Source: UBA9676 sp963741615
Lineage (GTDB): Bacteria; Actinomycetota; Actinomycetes; Streptosporangiales; Streptosporangiaceae
Assembly (NCBI GenBank): GCA_963741615.1
Contig: CAVUIU010000027.1
Coordinates: forward strand, 62,001-126,000
Length of the DNA: 64,000 bases
Direction of reading: 5' to 3'
In this document: one piece after another, positions 46,401 to 55,321 of the stretch
Layout: each line of letters begins with the position of its first letter
How positions within the stretch are numbered: position 1 is the first letter of the stretch
Translations under genes and position numbers: made by a program
The notes under the pieces: generated by a model
Database searches by the model: none
What the model was told of the DNA's origin: nothing
What the model saw: the letters and a program-made list of their open reading frames with translations, nothing else

Positions 46401-46775
46401 CTAGCGGTAGCGGAAACCGTCCCGGAACCGGCGGAACAGCCCACCTTCGGGGGCCAGGGCCGGGCCGGGCGGGGGCGCTTCCGCGCGCTCGCGGCCGATG
46501 GGCTGGTCGTAGTCGGCCCGGGCGATCGCGTCGATCACCTGCTCTTCGGTGAAGTCCTCCGAGCCCTCGATCTCGGGTACGTACCCGACGAGATCGCCGT
46601 CCTGCATGACCTGGGCCTCAAGCCCGGCCGTCCCGTCGGTGTCCCATTCCGCCTCGCGCCCGTCGGGCAGGGACACCCGCACGCCGAACTGGTAGGTGCT
46701 GACCTCGGCGAAGTGCGCGTTGATGCCGCGGGCGCGAAGGGCGTCGGCGACCCGGCGGGCATGGTTCTCCTCCAT
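46401..46775 (-). CDS. Conserved actinobacterial protein, unknown function
   Basis: 124 residues from ATG 46775. MEENHARRVADALRARGINA, then VRVSLPDGREAEWDTDGTAG and DLVGYVPEIEGSEDFTEEQV form a compact mixed alpha/beta protein I recall from other actinomycetes without a known role. A basic FRRFRDGFRYR tail ends it. A longer frame upstream covers the dehalogenase gene antisense and is rejected. Confidence 0.72.
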   Translation of the reverse strand: MEENHARRVADALRARGINAHFAEVSTYQFGVRVSLPDGREAEWDTDGTAGLEAQVMQDGDLVGYVPEIEGSEDFTEEQVIDAIARADYDQPIGRERAEAPPPGPALAPEGGLFRRFRDGFRYR

Positions 46776-46843
46776 CGCCCCAAAATACGTGCCCGGCACG
46801 ACTGGAGCGGCCGCAACGGGCGACCGGGCCCGGGGTGCCCGCC

Positions 46844-47749
46844 TCAGCCGCCCGGCGGGTGTGCGCGGAGGAAGGCGGCGATGACTTCCCCGAGCCGCTC
46901 TCCGTCGTCCTCCTGCAGGAAGTGACCGGCACCCGCGATCACCGGGTGCTCCAGACCGGCGGCCCCGGGGATGGCGCGCTTCAGGATGGGGGCCATGCCG
47001 CCGGTGATCGGGTCGCGGTCGCTGAACGCGACCAGGAACGGCTTGTCCCAGGCGGCGAGCCGCTGCCAGGCAGCCCGGTTGGCCGGCGCCGCCGGGTCGT
47101 CCGGCGAGGTCGGCACCAGGCCGGGCATGGCCCGCGGCCCGGCCTGGAAGCTCTCGTCGGGGAACGGCGCGTCGTAGGCGGCGAGCACGTCGCCGGGCAG
47201 CGTGGTCTGGCAGCCGGACTGCACGAGGCGGGACACGCTGAGCGCCGGAGCGGTGCGCACCACGTCGCGGAACCTCAGCCAGATGTCGGGCATGGGGTGG
47301 TCGCCGGTGGGCAGCCCGGTGTTGGCCGCCACCACCCGTGCGAACCGGTCCGGGTGCTCGGCGACCAGCCGCAGCCCGATCAGGCCGCCCCAGTCCTGCC
47401 CGACCAGGGTCAGCCCGTGCAGGTCCAGCCGGTCGAAGGCGAAGGCCCGGACCCACTCCACGTGCCGCGCGTAGCTGTGATCGCCGATGTCGGCCGGCTT
47501 GTCCGACCGGCCGAACCCGATCAGGTCGGCCGCGATCGCCCGGAACCCGGCACCGGCCAGCACCGGCATCACCGTCCGGTACAGGAACGACCAGCTGGGC
47601 TCCCCGTGCAGCAGCAGGACCGGCTCCCCGTCGGCCGGGCCCGCCTCCACGTAAGCCATCCGCAGATCCCCGACACTCACATAACGGGGGTCGTAGCCGA
47701 AGCCCGGCAGGCCCGCGAAGCGATCTTCGGGGGTACGGAGCGCGCGCAC
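46844..47749 (-). CDS. Haloalkane dehalogenase-like alpha/beta hydrolase
   Basis: 301 residues. Oxyanion segment LLLHGEPSWSFLYRTV, nucleophile Asp in LVGQDWGGLIGLR with the adjacent halide-binding Trp, acid Asp in AFSDRDPITGG, and His in GAGHFLQED. The arrangement fits subfamily I dehalogenases. It would hydrolyse a carbon-halogen bond, but related proteins act on esters. No halogen-metabolism genes nearby. Confidence 0.9.
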   Translation of the reverse strand: MRALRTPEDRFAGLPGFGYDPRYVSVGDLRMAYVEAGPADGEPVLLLHGEPSWSFLYRTVMPVLAGAGFRAIAADLIGFGRSDKPADIGDHSYARHVEWVRAFAFDRLDLHGLTLVGQDWGGLIGLRLVAEHPDRFARVVAANTGLPTGDHPMPDIWLRFRDVVRTAPALSVSRLVQSGCQTTLPGDVLAAYDAPFPDESFQAGPRAMPGLVPTSPDDPAAPANRAAWQRLAAWDKPFLVAFSDRDPITGGMAPILKRAIPGAAGLEHPVIAGAGHFLQEDDGERLGEVIAAFLRAHPPGG

Positions 47750-47805
47750 CCGATCATGATGTCACGTCGGGCCGGCCGGGCGGTCCTCTATGTTGGCCGC
47801 CATGG

Positions 47806-48011
47806 CCGATCATCCGCGCCGAGGTCGAGGCCTTCGCGCAGGCCGGCCTGGTGCCGGTCCGGATCGACCAGGTGGCCGACCCGGGGAACCAGCCGACGGC
47901 CCGCCGCTGGCTGGCCGAGTTCCGCCGCCCGGGCGGCGGAGCCGGGTGACGGCCCGCGGCGTACAGCTCCTTCAGCAGTTCTGTGGCCCGGTGCTGGGCA
48001 TCCTCGCTCAT
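47806..48011. other. Unresolved segment with overlapping short coding traces
   Basis: On the plus strand, IRAEVEAFAQAGLVPVRIDQ, VADPGNQPTARRWLAEFRRP (to 47949) looks protein-like but has no in-frame start unless one base is changed near 47809. On the minus strand, ATG 48011 opens MSEDAQHRATELLKELYAAG before losing credibility. One may be a remnant of a lost gene. I assign no product. Confidence 0.3.
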
Positions 48012-48024
48012 GACCGGCGTCTTG

Positions 48025-48450
48025 TCAGGACGCGCCGCAGCGCGGGCACAGGCCGAACAGTTCCACGGTGTGATCGACGGCCGTGAACCCGGCCTCGGCG
48101 GCCACCTTGGCGGCCCACTGCTCCACGGCCCGGCCCTCGACCTCGACGCTGGCACCGCAGGCCCGGCAGATCAGGTGATGGTGGTGGGCCTCGCTGCGGC
48201 ACTGCCGGTACAGGGTCTCCCCGCCGGCCTCGCGGATGGTGTCCACCTGGCCGTCCTCGCTGAGCACCTGCAGGTGCCGGTAGACGGTGGTGAGGCCGAT
48301 CCGCTCGCCCCGGCGGCGCAGTTCGGCGTGGATCTGCTGCGCGCTCCAGAAGCCGGGCAGGCTGCCGAGGACCGTGGCCAGCGCCTCGGCCTGCCGGGTT
48401 CCGCGAACCCGCGTGCCCCGGCCCCAGCCGGGTCTGGCCGGCGTGCTCAC
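48025..48450 (-). CDS. zur: Fur-family zinc uptake regulator Zur
   Basis: 141 residues from GTG 48450. N-terminal winged helix (AEALATVLGSLPGFWSAQQI, GERIGLTTVYRHLQVL) and metal-binding C-terminus with SEAHHHHLICRACGASVEVE plus CPRCGAS, the two Cys pairs of a structural zinc site. Placement as the last gene of a znu operon identifies Zur rather than Fur. GTG overlaps the znuB stop. It represses zinc uptake when zinc is sufficient. Confidence 0.93.
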   Translation of the reverse strand: MSTPARPGWGRGTRVRGTRQAEALATVLGSLPGFWSAQQIHAELRRRGERIGLTTVYRHLQVLSEDGQVDTIREAGGETLYRQCRSEAHHHHLICRACGASVEVEGRAVEQWAAKVAAEAGFTAVDHTVELFGLCPRCGAS

Positions 48451-49408
48451 ATCCGCACCGTAGCAGTCCCGCTGGCCCGCATCGCGGCGCCGCGATGCCT
48501 GTGCCACGGCGGGGCCAGCCGCCAGCCCAGCCCCCCTCCCGCCGTCGCCGCGCGGGCGGCGATGTAGAGCACGAAGGCGAGGCCGGTGACGTAGAAGCTG
48601 ACCGGATAGGGCGTGTAGTACGCCAGCGCCAGCGAGATCCAGGTGATGAGCACGGCCAGGGTGCCCGACACCGCCAGGGCGGTGGCCAGCTGCGGGTGAC
48701 CCGCTCGGCGATGGCGCCGGGGGCGACCAGCAGGGCGAAGATCAGCAACACCCCGGACACCTGCACGGCCTCGCTGACGGCCAGCGCCATGAGCAGCATG
48801 AAACCGATCCCGATGGCCCCCACCCGGATGCCGCGGGCCTCGGCGACCTCTTCGTCCAGGGAGGCGAAAAGCAGCGGCCGGAAACCGGCCGCGAGCAGCG
48901 CGAGCACGATCACGCTGGTCAGGATCGTGAGCCAGACCGCGCCGGTGGTGATCCCGAAGATCTGCCCGAACAGGATGGAATAGGCGTTCTGGGCGTTGCC
49001 GGTGTACAGGCTGATGAACAGGTAGCCCAGGCCCAGCGACGCGGCCATGATCAGGCCGATCACCACATCGCGCCCGCGGAGCCGCTTGCCGAGCAGCCCC
49101 ATGCCGGCGCTGGCGAACAGGCTGAGCACCCCCACCCCGAGCACGGGGTTGAGGCCGAGCAGCACCGCGCCCGCGGCACCGGCGAAGCCGATGTGGGAGA
49201 TCGCGTGGGCCGCGAAACTTGACCCGCGCAGCACCACGAAGTAGCCGATCAGGCCGGCCACGATGGCGGACGCGGTCCCGGCGGCGAAGGCGTTGCGCAT
49301 GAAGGCGAAGCTGAGCAGGTCCTGGACGTCGGCGACCAGATTCCAGCTCGGCCCGGGGGTGAAGCCGGAAACCTGGGAGGAAAGCGTCATCACGCCCGTG
49401 GTGATCAT
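48447..49408 (-). pseudogene. znuB: Zinc ABC transporter permease ZnuB, frameshifted
   Basis: It starts at ATG 49408, overlapping the znuC stop. Helices and FAAHAISHIGFAGAAGAVLL, GFMLLMALAVSEAVQVSGVL are normal until APGAIAERVTR; then the frame becomes SWPPPWRCRAPW. The expected continuation QLATALAVSGTLAVLITWIS, to a stop at 48447, is in the next frame. Loss of 7 bases between two ACCCG repeats near 48692-48703 would explain it. An unbroken version would be about 320 residues. As read, the last two helices are missing. Confidence 0.87.
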
Positions 49409-50286
49409 GACTGGGCATCCGGCGGGGAGGCGGGCGAGTGGGGATGAGCCGTCTCCGCCTCGAGGCCGACCACGAAGACGCGGCCCCGCGAGTCGGTGAG
49501 CACCTCGACCTCGGCCTGGTAGAGACGGGACAGGTTCTCACTGGTGATGACCTCACCCGGCGTGCCGATGCTCACGCTCCCCCCGGCGATGTACATGACC
49601 CGGTCGGTGACGGACAGCACCGGGTTGATGTCGTGCGTGACCAGGACGACGGCGAAACCCTGGCGGTCGCGCAGATCCGTGACAAGCTGGCTCACCGCCT
49701 GCTGGCTGCGCAGGTCGAGACTGGCCAGCGGCTCGTCGAGCAGCAGCAGCCGCGGCCGGGCGACCAGGGCCTGGGCGAGCTGCAGCCGCTGCTGTTCGCC
49801 ACCGGACAGCCGCCCGACGGCCCGGCGCGCGTAACCGGCCGCGCCGACCGCGGCCAGCGCGTCGGCGACCGCTGCCCGGCGCTGGACGCCGCGGCGGCGG
49901 GAGAGCCGCACCCCCCACTGGTGGCCGTCCACGCCGAGCCCCACGATGTCCTCGGCGCTGATGGAAAGGTCCGGGTCGAGCGCGCGGCGCTGTGGCACAT
50001 AGCCGATGCCCGGGTTCCCCCGCCGCGGCGGCTCGCCGAAGACGCGCAGGGTGCCGCCGGCCGGCGGCAGCATGCCGAGCAGCATGCGCAGCAGCGTGGA
50101 CTTGCCCGCGCCGTTGGAGCCGAGCACGGTGAGGAACTCCCCGGCGCTGACCTGGAAGTCCGCGCCAGACCAGACGGTCCGCCCGCCGTACCCGGCGGCA
50201 AGCCCGGCGGCCTGGATCACCCCGCCGGCGGGTCCCGGTGCCGGGCCGGGCACGCTGGGCCCCGCGCGCTGGGCGGTGCCCATCAT
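49405..50286 (-). CDS. znuC: Zinc ABC transporter ATP-binding protein
   Basis: 293 residues. Walker A GSNGAGKSTLL, Q-loop YVPQRRALD, signature LSGGEQQRLQLAQAL, Walker B LLLLDEPLASLD, switch His VTHDIN. ATG 50286 overlaps the znuA stop, and its own stop overlaps the znuB start, so the operon is translationally coupled. Powers zinc (or manganese) import through ZnuB. Confidence 0.94.
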   Translation of the reverse strand: MMGTAQRAGPSVPGPAPGPAGGVIQAAGLAAGYGGRTVWSGADFQVSAGEFLTVLGSNGAGKSTLLRMLLGMLPPAGGTLRVFGEPPRRGNPGIGYVPQRRALDPDLSISAEDIVGLGVDGHQWGVRLSRRRGVQRRAAVADALAAVGAAGYARRAVGRLSGGEQQRLQLAQALVARPRLLLLDEPLASLDLRSQQAVSQLVTDLRDRQGFAVVLVTHDINPVLSVTDRVMYIAGGSVSIGTPGEVITSENLSRLYQAEVEVLTDSRGRVFVVGLEAETAHPHSPASPPDAQS

Positions 50287-51215
50287 CGCGGCACCCCGGT
50301 CAGCGCCTGCCGGAGCGCGGTCAGCTCGCCGGAGAACCATCGCTGGAAGCTGGTGCCCGGCGGCTGGATCGTCTCGGTGACGCCGACCACCGGGATGTGG
50401 GCGCGCGCGGCGAGTTCCCGGATGCTGGTCGTCAGCGCCGTGGCGGTCTGCTTGTTGTACACCAGCACGTCGGCCTGCCGCGCCGAAAGCTGCTGCGTGA
50501 ACCCGGCCACGCTGGCCGCTGGCGGGTCGTTGCCCTCGGACACGGCGTTCATGAACGCGGGCGGGCTGATCAGCTTGAGCCCGAGATAGCGCGCGAGGTA
50601 GACGAAGATGCTCTCGGTCGAGGCCACCGGCTTGCCGCGGTCGGTTCGCCTGATCTGGGCGAGCTCGGCCCGGACGGCGGCGAAGGCCGAGTCGGTGGCC
50701 CGGCGCCGGGCGGTGAAGTAGGCGCTGTCCCGGGGATCGAGTGCCTTCAGGTCCGCCTCGATGTGGTTCTCTGCGACGGTGACGTAGCCCGGGTCGTACC
50801 ACAGGTGAGGGTTGTCCCCCGGATGCTTGCCCAGATAGGCGCCCACGTCGAATACCCGGCGCGCCGGGCTGGGGCTGGCCGCGATCAGCTTGCTCATCCA
50901 GTCGTCGTAACCCACGCCGTTCTGGATCACGTAACCCGCCTCGGCCACGGCGCGGGCGGCCGAGGCGGAGGTCTCATAGTCGTGCGGATCGGTGTTGGGG
51001 TCGGTGACGATGCTGAGTACGCGCACATGCGCCCCGCCCAGCTGGCTCGCCAGGCTTCCCCAGAAGTTCTCCGCGGCGACGATGTTCACCACGCCGGGCT
51101 GCGCCGCGGTGCCCGGCCCGCTGGCACCGCACGCCGTGGCGAGCATCGTCAGTGCCACCGGGCCCGCCGCCGAGCCCAGCCACCGGCTTCGCCGGGTGAG
51201 GCGGGCGGGCCGCAT
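50283..51215 (-). CDS. znuA: Zinc-binding lipoprotein of ABC importer
   Basis: 310 residues from ATG 51215. Lipoprotein signal ending LATACGASG (Cys29). Cluster A-1 features: VAAENFWGSLASQLGG, DPHDYETSASAARAVAEAGY, DNPHLWYDPGYV (ligand His), VASTESIFVYLARYLGLKL. It captures zinc or manganese outside the membrane. In-frame ATGs up to 51422 exist, but the extra region is repetitive and Arg-rich. First gene of the znuA-C-B-zur operon. Confidence 0.92.
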   Translation of the reverse strand: MRPARLTRRSRWLGSAAGPVALTMLATACGASGPGTAAQPGVVNIVAAENFWGSLASQLGGAHVRVLSIVTDPNTDPHDYETSASAARAVAEAGYVIQNGVGYDDWMSKLIAASPSPARRVFDVGAYLGKHPGDNPHLWYDPGYVTVAENHIEADLKALDPRDSAYFTARRRATDSAFAAVRAELAQIRRTDRGKPVASTESIFVYLARYLGLKLISPPAFMNAVSEGNDPPAASVAGFTQQLSARQADVLVYNKQTATALTTSIRELAARAHIPVVGVTETIQPPGTSFQRWFSGELTALRQALTGVPR

Positions 51216-51566
51216 GACCGGGCACCCCGGCCTGGCCTGGGCGTCACGGCGACAGCGGCCCGGCCTCCAGGCCCGGCCTGCCCGGCTCGCCTGGCCTGCC
51301 CGGTTGGCCCGGTCTGCCTGGCTGGCCCGGCTGGCCGTGCACCGCAGCCTGTCCATGGCTTGTCTCATGTAGCCCGCTCGGATCCGCTTCCCGTAGGTGA
51401 AAACGATAGTGGTAATCGTATTCATTAACCGTGCACCCGGGCAACTCATTCCGGCGGGACGGCGCGTCATCCCGGCAGGACGGCGGGCGCGCGTGCACCA
51501 GCGGTGGCTGAATCGCGCGGCGCCGGGCAGGGTGGGAGGTAACCGACGGCCCACAGGAAGGCTCCG
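51216..51566. other. Divergent regulatory region, znuA and DUF255-like gene
   Basis: 351 bp. It contains the candidate Zur box at 51399-51423 and, nearer znuA, short degenerate repeats of CCTGCCCGG/GGCCCGG-type units (51260-51345) that could be leader or non-coding DNA. No separate gene is seen. Confidence 0.5.
51399..51423 (-). promoter_or_regulatory. Candidate Zur box
   Basis: Imperfect inverted repeat GAAAACGAT-AGTGGTA-ATCGTATTC (8 of 9 arm positions match), extended by TCATTA on the right. It resembles the AT-rich TGAAAAyGAT...TTCA operators of actinobacterial Zur and stands out against GC-rich surroundings upstream of znuA. Confidence 0.6.
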
Positions 51567-53707
51567 ATGAACCGGCTCAGCGGCGCGACCAGCCCCTATC
51601 TGCTCCAGCACGCGGGCAACCCGGTGGATTGGTGGCCGTGGTGCGACGAAGCGTTCGCGCAGGCACGGGCGCGGGATCTGCCGGTGCTGCTCTCGGTCGG
51701 CTATTCGGCCTGCCATTGGTGTCATGTGATGGCGCATGAGTCCTTCGAGGACCCTGACACCGCCACGCTGCTGAACGAGAGCCTCGTGGCGATCAAGGTT
51801 GACCGCGAGGAGCGTCCCGACGTGGACGCGGTCTACATGGCCGCCACCCAGGCGATGACGGGTCAGGGTGGCTGGCCGATGACCGTCTTCATGACCCCGG
51901 ACGGCGAACCGTTCTACTGCGGGACCTACTTCCCGCGCGAGTACTTCCAGCGGCTCGTCCTCGCGGTGGCGAAGGCCTGGCGCGAGGATCGCGACAGCGT
52001 CAGCGGGCAGGCCGGGCAGATCGCCGCCACGCTGGCGGAGCGGGGCGCGCCGCTGGGTGGGCAGGCGCGGGCCGCGGACCTGGCGGCGCTGTGCGACCAG
52101 GCGGTGACCACGCTGGCGGCGGACTATGACGCGCAGCGCGGCGGGTTCGGCCAGGCGCCGAAGTTCCCGCCGTCGATGGTGCTGGAGTTCCTGCTCCGTC
52201 ACAGCGAGCGTCCCGGCGGCGAGCGGGATGAGGTGGCGCTGGCGGCGAGCGGGATGGGGGAGCCGCTGGCGGCGAGCGGGATGGGGGCGGCGCGGCTGGC
52301 GGCCGGGCGCTGGCGATGGTGACCGGCACGGCGGACGCCATGGCCCGGGGCGGCATGTATGACCAGCTCGGTGGCGGTTTTGCCCGGTATTCGGTGGACG
52401 CCGGCTGGGTGGTGCCGCACTTCGAGAAGATGCTCTACGACAACGCCCTGCTCGCCCGGGTCTACGCACATCTGTGGCGCCGGACCGGCGACCCGCTGGC
52501 CCGGCGGGTGGCCCGCGAGACCTGTGCCTGGATGATCCGGGAACTGCGCACGCCCGAAGGCGGTTTCGCGTCGGCGCTCGACGCCGACAGCGAGGGGGAG
52601 GAGGGCCTCTTCTACACCTGGACCCCGGCCGAGCTCACGGCGGCACTCGGCGATGCGGACGGGCGCTACGCGGCGGAAGCGTTCGGCGTAACGCCGGCCG
52701 GCACCTTCGAGCACGGCCGTTCGGTGCTGCAGTCGCGGGCCGACCCGGCCGAGCCGGACCGTTTCGCGGCTGTCAAAGCTGCCCTGCTCGCAGCCCGTGG
52801 GCAGCGGGTCCGCCCCGGCCGCGACGACAAGGTGGTCGCCTCCTGGAACGGGCTGGCGATCGCCGCACTGGCCGAGTGCGGGCTGCTGCTCGCCGAGCCC
52901 GGATTCACCGCCGCGGCGGGCGACGCGGCCGCGCTGCTCGCCCGGGTGCACGTGCGCGGCCAGCGGCTGGCACGGACCTCCCGGGCCGGAGCGGCCGGGT
53001 CCAGCGCGGGTGTGCTCGAGGACTACGCGTGTGTGGCCGAGGGGCTGCTGGCCCTGTCCGGGGTGACCGGGCAGGCGGGTTGGGTGACGCTTGCCGGGCA
53101 GCTTCTGGAGACGGTTCTGTCCCGGTTTTCCGGCGCCGGCGGTGCGTTCTATGACACGGCCGACGACGGCGAGGCGCTGATCTACCGGCCCAGCGATCCG
53201 GTCGATGGCCCCACCCCGTCCGGGGCGTTCGCCACGGCGGGTGCGCTGCTGAGCTACGGGGCGCTCGCCGGGTCGGCCCGGCACCGGGAGGCCGCGCTCG
53301 CCGCGCTCGGCGTGCTCGCCCCCATCGCTGCCCGGTACCCGCGGGCCGCCGGCGCGGGCCTGGCGGTGGCCGAAGCCGTGGTGGCCGGGCCCGTGGAGAT
53401 CGCGGTGGTCGGCCCGGCCGGTGACCCGCGCACCGCCGCCCTCCACACGACGGCCCTGCTGGCGGCGCCGCCTGGCGCGGTGATCGCGCTTGGCGACGGC
53501 ACCCCGGGGGGCGCGGGTGAGGACTCTGGCGCGGACGCGCCGGGGGCGGCGGCCGTGGTTCCGCTGCTGGCGGGACGGGGCCTGGTGGCCGGCGCCCCGG
53601 CCGCTTACGTATGCCGGGATTTCACATGCCGCCTGCCGGTGTGTGATCCTAGGGAACTGCGGGCGGCGCTTTCTTATCCCGCTCACGCGCGCCGCGCAGA
53701 TAGTTGA
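51567..53707 (+). pseudogene. Thioredoxin-domain DUF255 protein (YyaL/SPATA20-like), frameshifted
   Basis: ATG 51567 has AGGAAGG upstream. The first part, NRLSGATSPYLLQHAGNPVD and SACHWCHVMAHESFED (CxxC thioredoxin site), runs to DYDAQRGGFGQAPKFPPSMV and ends with a stop at 52322 just after a 27-bp duplication. The next frame picks up ALAMVTGTADAMARGGMYDQ, LGGGFARYSVDAGWVVPHFE and continues the six-hairpin toroid domain to 53707. The combined size (about 710 residues) is normal for the family. Role in the cell is unclear even where intact. Confidence 0.85.
52239..52288 (+). repeat. 27-bp tandem duplication at the DUF255 frameshift
   Basis: A 23-bp core (GCTGGCGGCGAGCGGGATGG then GGG) at 52239-52261 and 52266-52288. 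Each copy encodes LAASGMG. The frame breaks within about 30 bp downstream, in GGCGG-rich sequence. Confidence 0.9.
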
Positions 53708-53734
53708 TCAACGGCGGCGGGTATAGAGGCGGGC

Positions 53735-55030
53735 GTGACAGCTGGGACGGCGAGGCGGGTGTGGCGCGTCACGCGCACGCCCGGGCGCGCACCGGGTGAC
53801 CAGGCACCCGTGCGGCGCCGGGTCCCAGGAAGCAGGTTGCTCCGCACCTGCGTGGCCGTCCTGGGCGTGGCCACCGCCGTCCCGCTGATCATGGCGGCGG
53901 GCTGGCCAGCGGCCAGCCGGGCAGCTGCCGCGGGCGCCGGGAACCCCGCAACGTCGGTGCCGGGGCAGGCGGGCTCGCCTGCCACTGTCGATCCGGCGGC
54001 CGGGGACACCCCGCTCTCGTCGGCGCCGCCGCGCACCCTGCTGCCAGCCGATCTGCTGGTCGTGTCCGCCAAGCCGCTGCCCATGGCAACCGTTGCGAAG
54101 GTCCGGGGGATGCGCGGGGTACGCGCGGCCGAGCAGATCGAGGCCGCCCGGGTGAAGGTGGACGGGGCGTTCGCCGCCGTGCTCGGGGTGGATCCGTCGG
54201 CCTTCCGCCGCTTTGCCGCCAGGCCCACGGCATCGCACACGGCGCTGTGGCGCAGCGTCGCCGGCGGCGCGATCGCCGTCTCTTACACCATGGGTCGGCA
54301 GGCCAAGCTGCCCGCCGGCAGCCTGGTCCAGGTCGCCGGCCGGAAGGTAGAGACCCTCCGGGTCGGCGGGCTGGGCACCGTCGGCATCGCGGGAGTCAAC
54401 GCCGTTGTCTCCGACACCGTGGCGCGCTCGCTCGGGTTCCCGGCAGGCAACGCGATCGTGATCAGTGCCCCGCGTGCCCGCCTGACGGCGCTGAAGGCCA
54501 GGATCAAGGCCGCGCTGCCCCGGTCGGCGGTGGTCGAGTTGCTGGTCGCGCCAGCGACACGTTTCGCAGCCGCCGGCCCCGGGACAGCCGGCACGGCCGC
54601 CACCGGTGGCCTGCTCAGCCCGGCCCAGGTGACGGCCTTTCTCAAGGCCGCGGTGAGCAGGGTGGGCCTGCCCTATGTATGGGGCGCGGCCGGGCCGGAC
54701 GCGTTCGACTGCTCGGGGCTGGTGCAGTGGTCGTTCGCACAGGCAGGCGTGCTCATGCCACGGGTAGCCGCGGATCAGGCCCGTACTGGGCCGGCCGTGC
54801 CCGTGAGCCGGCTCCAGCCCGGTGACCTGCTCTTCTACCACACTGACCCGACGGCCCCCGATTACATCTCGCACGTGGCCATCTACCTCGGCAAGGGGCT
54901 GATGATCCAGGCACCCGAGCCCGGCATGGATGTGCAGATCGTCCCGGTGGACGTGGGCAGCGGGTTCGCCGGCGCCGTCAGCGTCGCGCCGGCCGTGGCG
55001 GCGGCGGCCGCTGCCAACCCGGTGGGGTAA
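53735..55030 (+). CDS. NlpC/P60 family cell-wall hydrolase
   Basis: 431 residues. Basic N-terminus and one hydrophobic segment (LLRTCVAVLGVATAVPLIMA; signal or anchor), a non-catalytic middle region, and the NlpC/P60 domain (about 305-410): PDAFDCSGLVQWSFAQAG with the catalytic Cys and DYISHVAIYLGKG with the His. It should cleave peptidoglycan stem peptides outside the membrane. No coiled coil as in RipA-type enzymes. Confidence 0.93.
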   Translation: MTAGTARRVWRVTRTPGRAPGDQAPVRRRVPGSRLLRTCVAVLGVATAVPLIMAAGWPAASRAAAAGAGNPATSVPGQAGSPATVDPAAGDTPLSSAPPRTLLPADLLVVSAKPLPMATVAKVRGMRGVRAAEQIEAARVKVDGAFAAVLGVDPSAFRRFAARPTASHTALWRSVAGGAIAVSYTMGRQAKLPAGSLVQVAGRKVETLRVGGLGTVGIAGVNAVVSDTVARSLGFPAGNAIVISAPRARLTALKARIKAALPRSAVVELLVAPATRFAAAGPGTAGTAATGGLLSPAQVTAFLKAAVSRVGLPYVWGAAGPDAFDCSGLVQWSFAQAGVLMPRVAADQARTGPAVPVSRLQPGDLLFYHTDPTAPDYISHVAIYLGKGLMIQAPEPGMDVQIVPVDVGSGFAGAVSVAPAVAAAAAANPVG

Positions 55031-55203
55031 CACCTGCCCGGGGCGTCTTGCGCCCCTTTCCTTCCGAGGAGGGCGTCTGCGCGGGGCCCGCCCGTGCAGC
55101 CCGTGCCGACCGCCGCTGCCTTCGGCCTTCGGCCTGCGGCTTTACGCGGCTTGCCGGCCCGGGCTGCACGTACGGGCGGTGAGGGAGACCGCGGGCGTGG
55201 AAC

Positions 55204-55276
55204 GGGTGTCGGCTCGGGTGCGCGTTCAAAGGGGATGGCCGCGGCAGGGGAGGGGTGTCGGCTCGGGTGCGCGTTC
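55204..55276. repeat. 24-bp direct repeat, 49 bp apart
   Basis: GGGTGTCGGCTCGGGTGCGC followed by GTTC at 55204-55227 and 55253-55276. Upstream (55090-55177) a long imperfect inverted repeat CCCGTGCAGCCCG / CGGGCTGCACGTACGGG may terminate the NlpC/P60 gene. No credible gene in 55031-55321. Confidence 0.85.
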
Positions 55277-55321
55277 GGGGGGGTGATTGCGCGGGGGGCC
55301 GTCATGTGTAATTATTATTAC

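Noticed and set aside
40083..53707. The broken-gene region as an integrated mobile element
   Set aside because: No integrase, transposase, flanking repeat or change in base composition was seen; the genes are of ordinary actinobacterial type.
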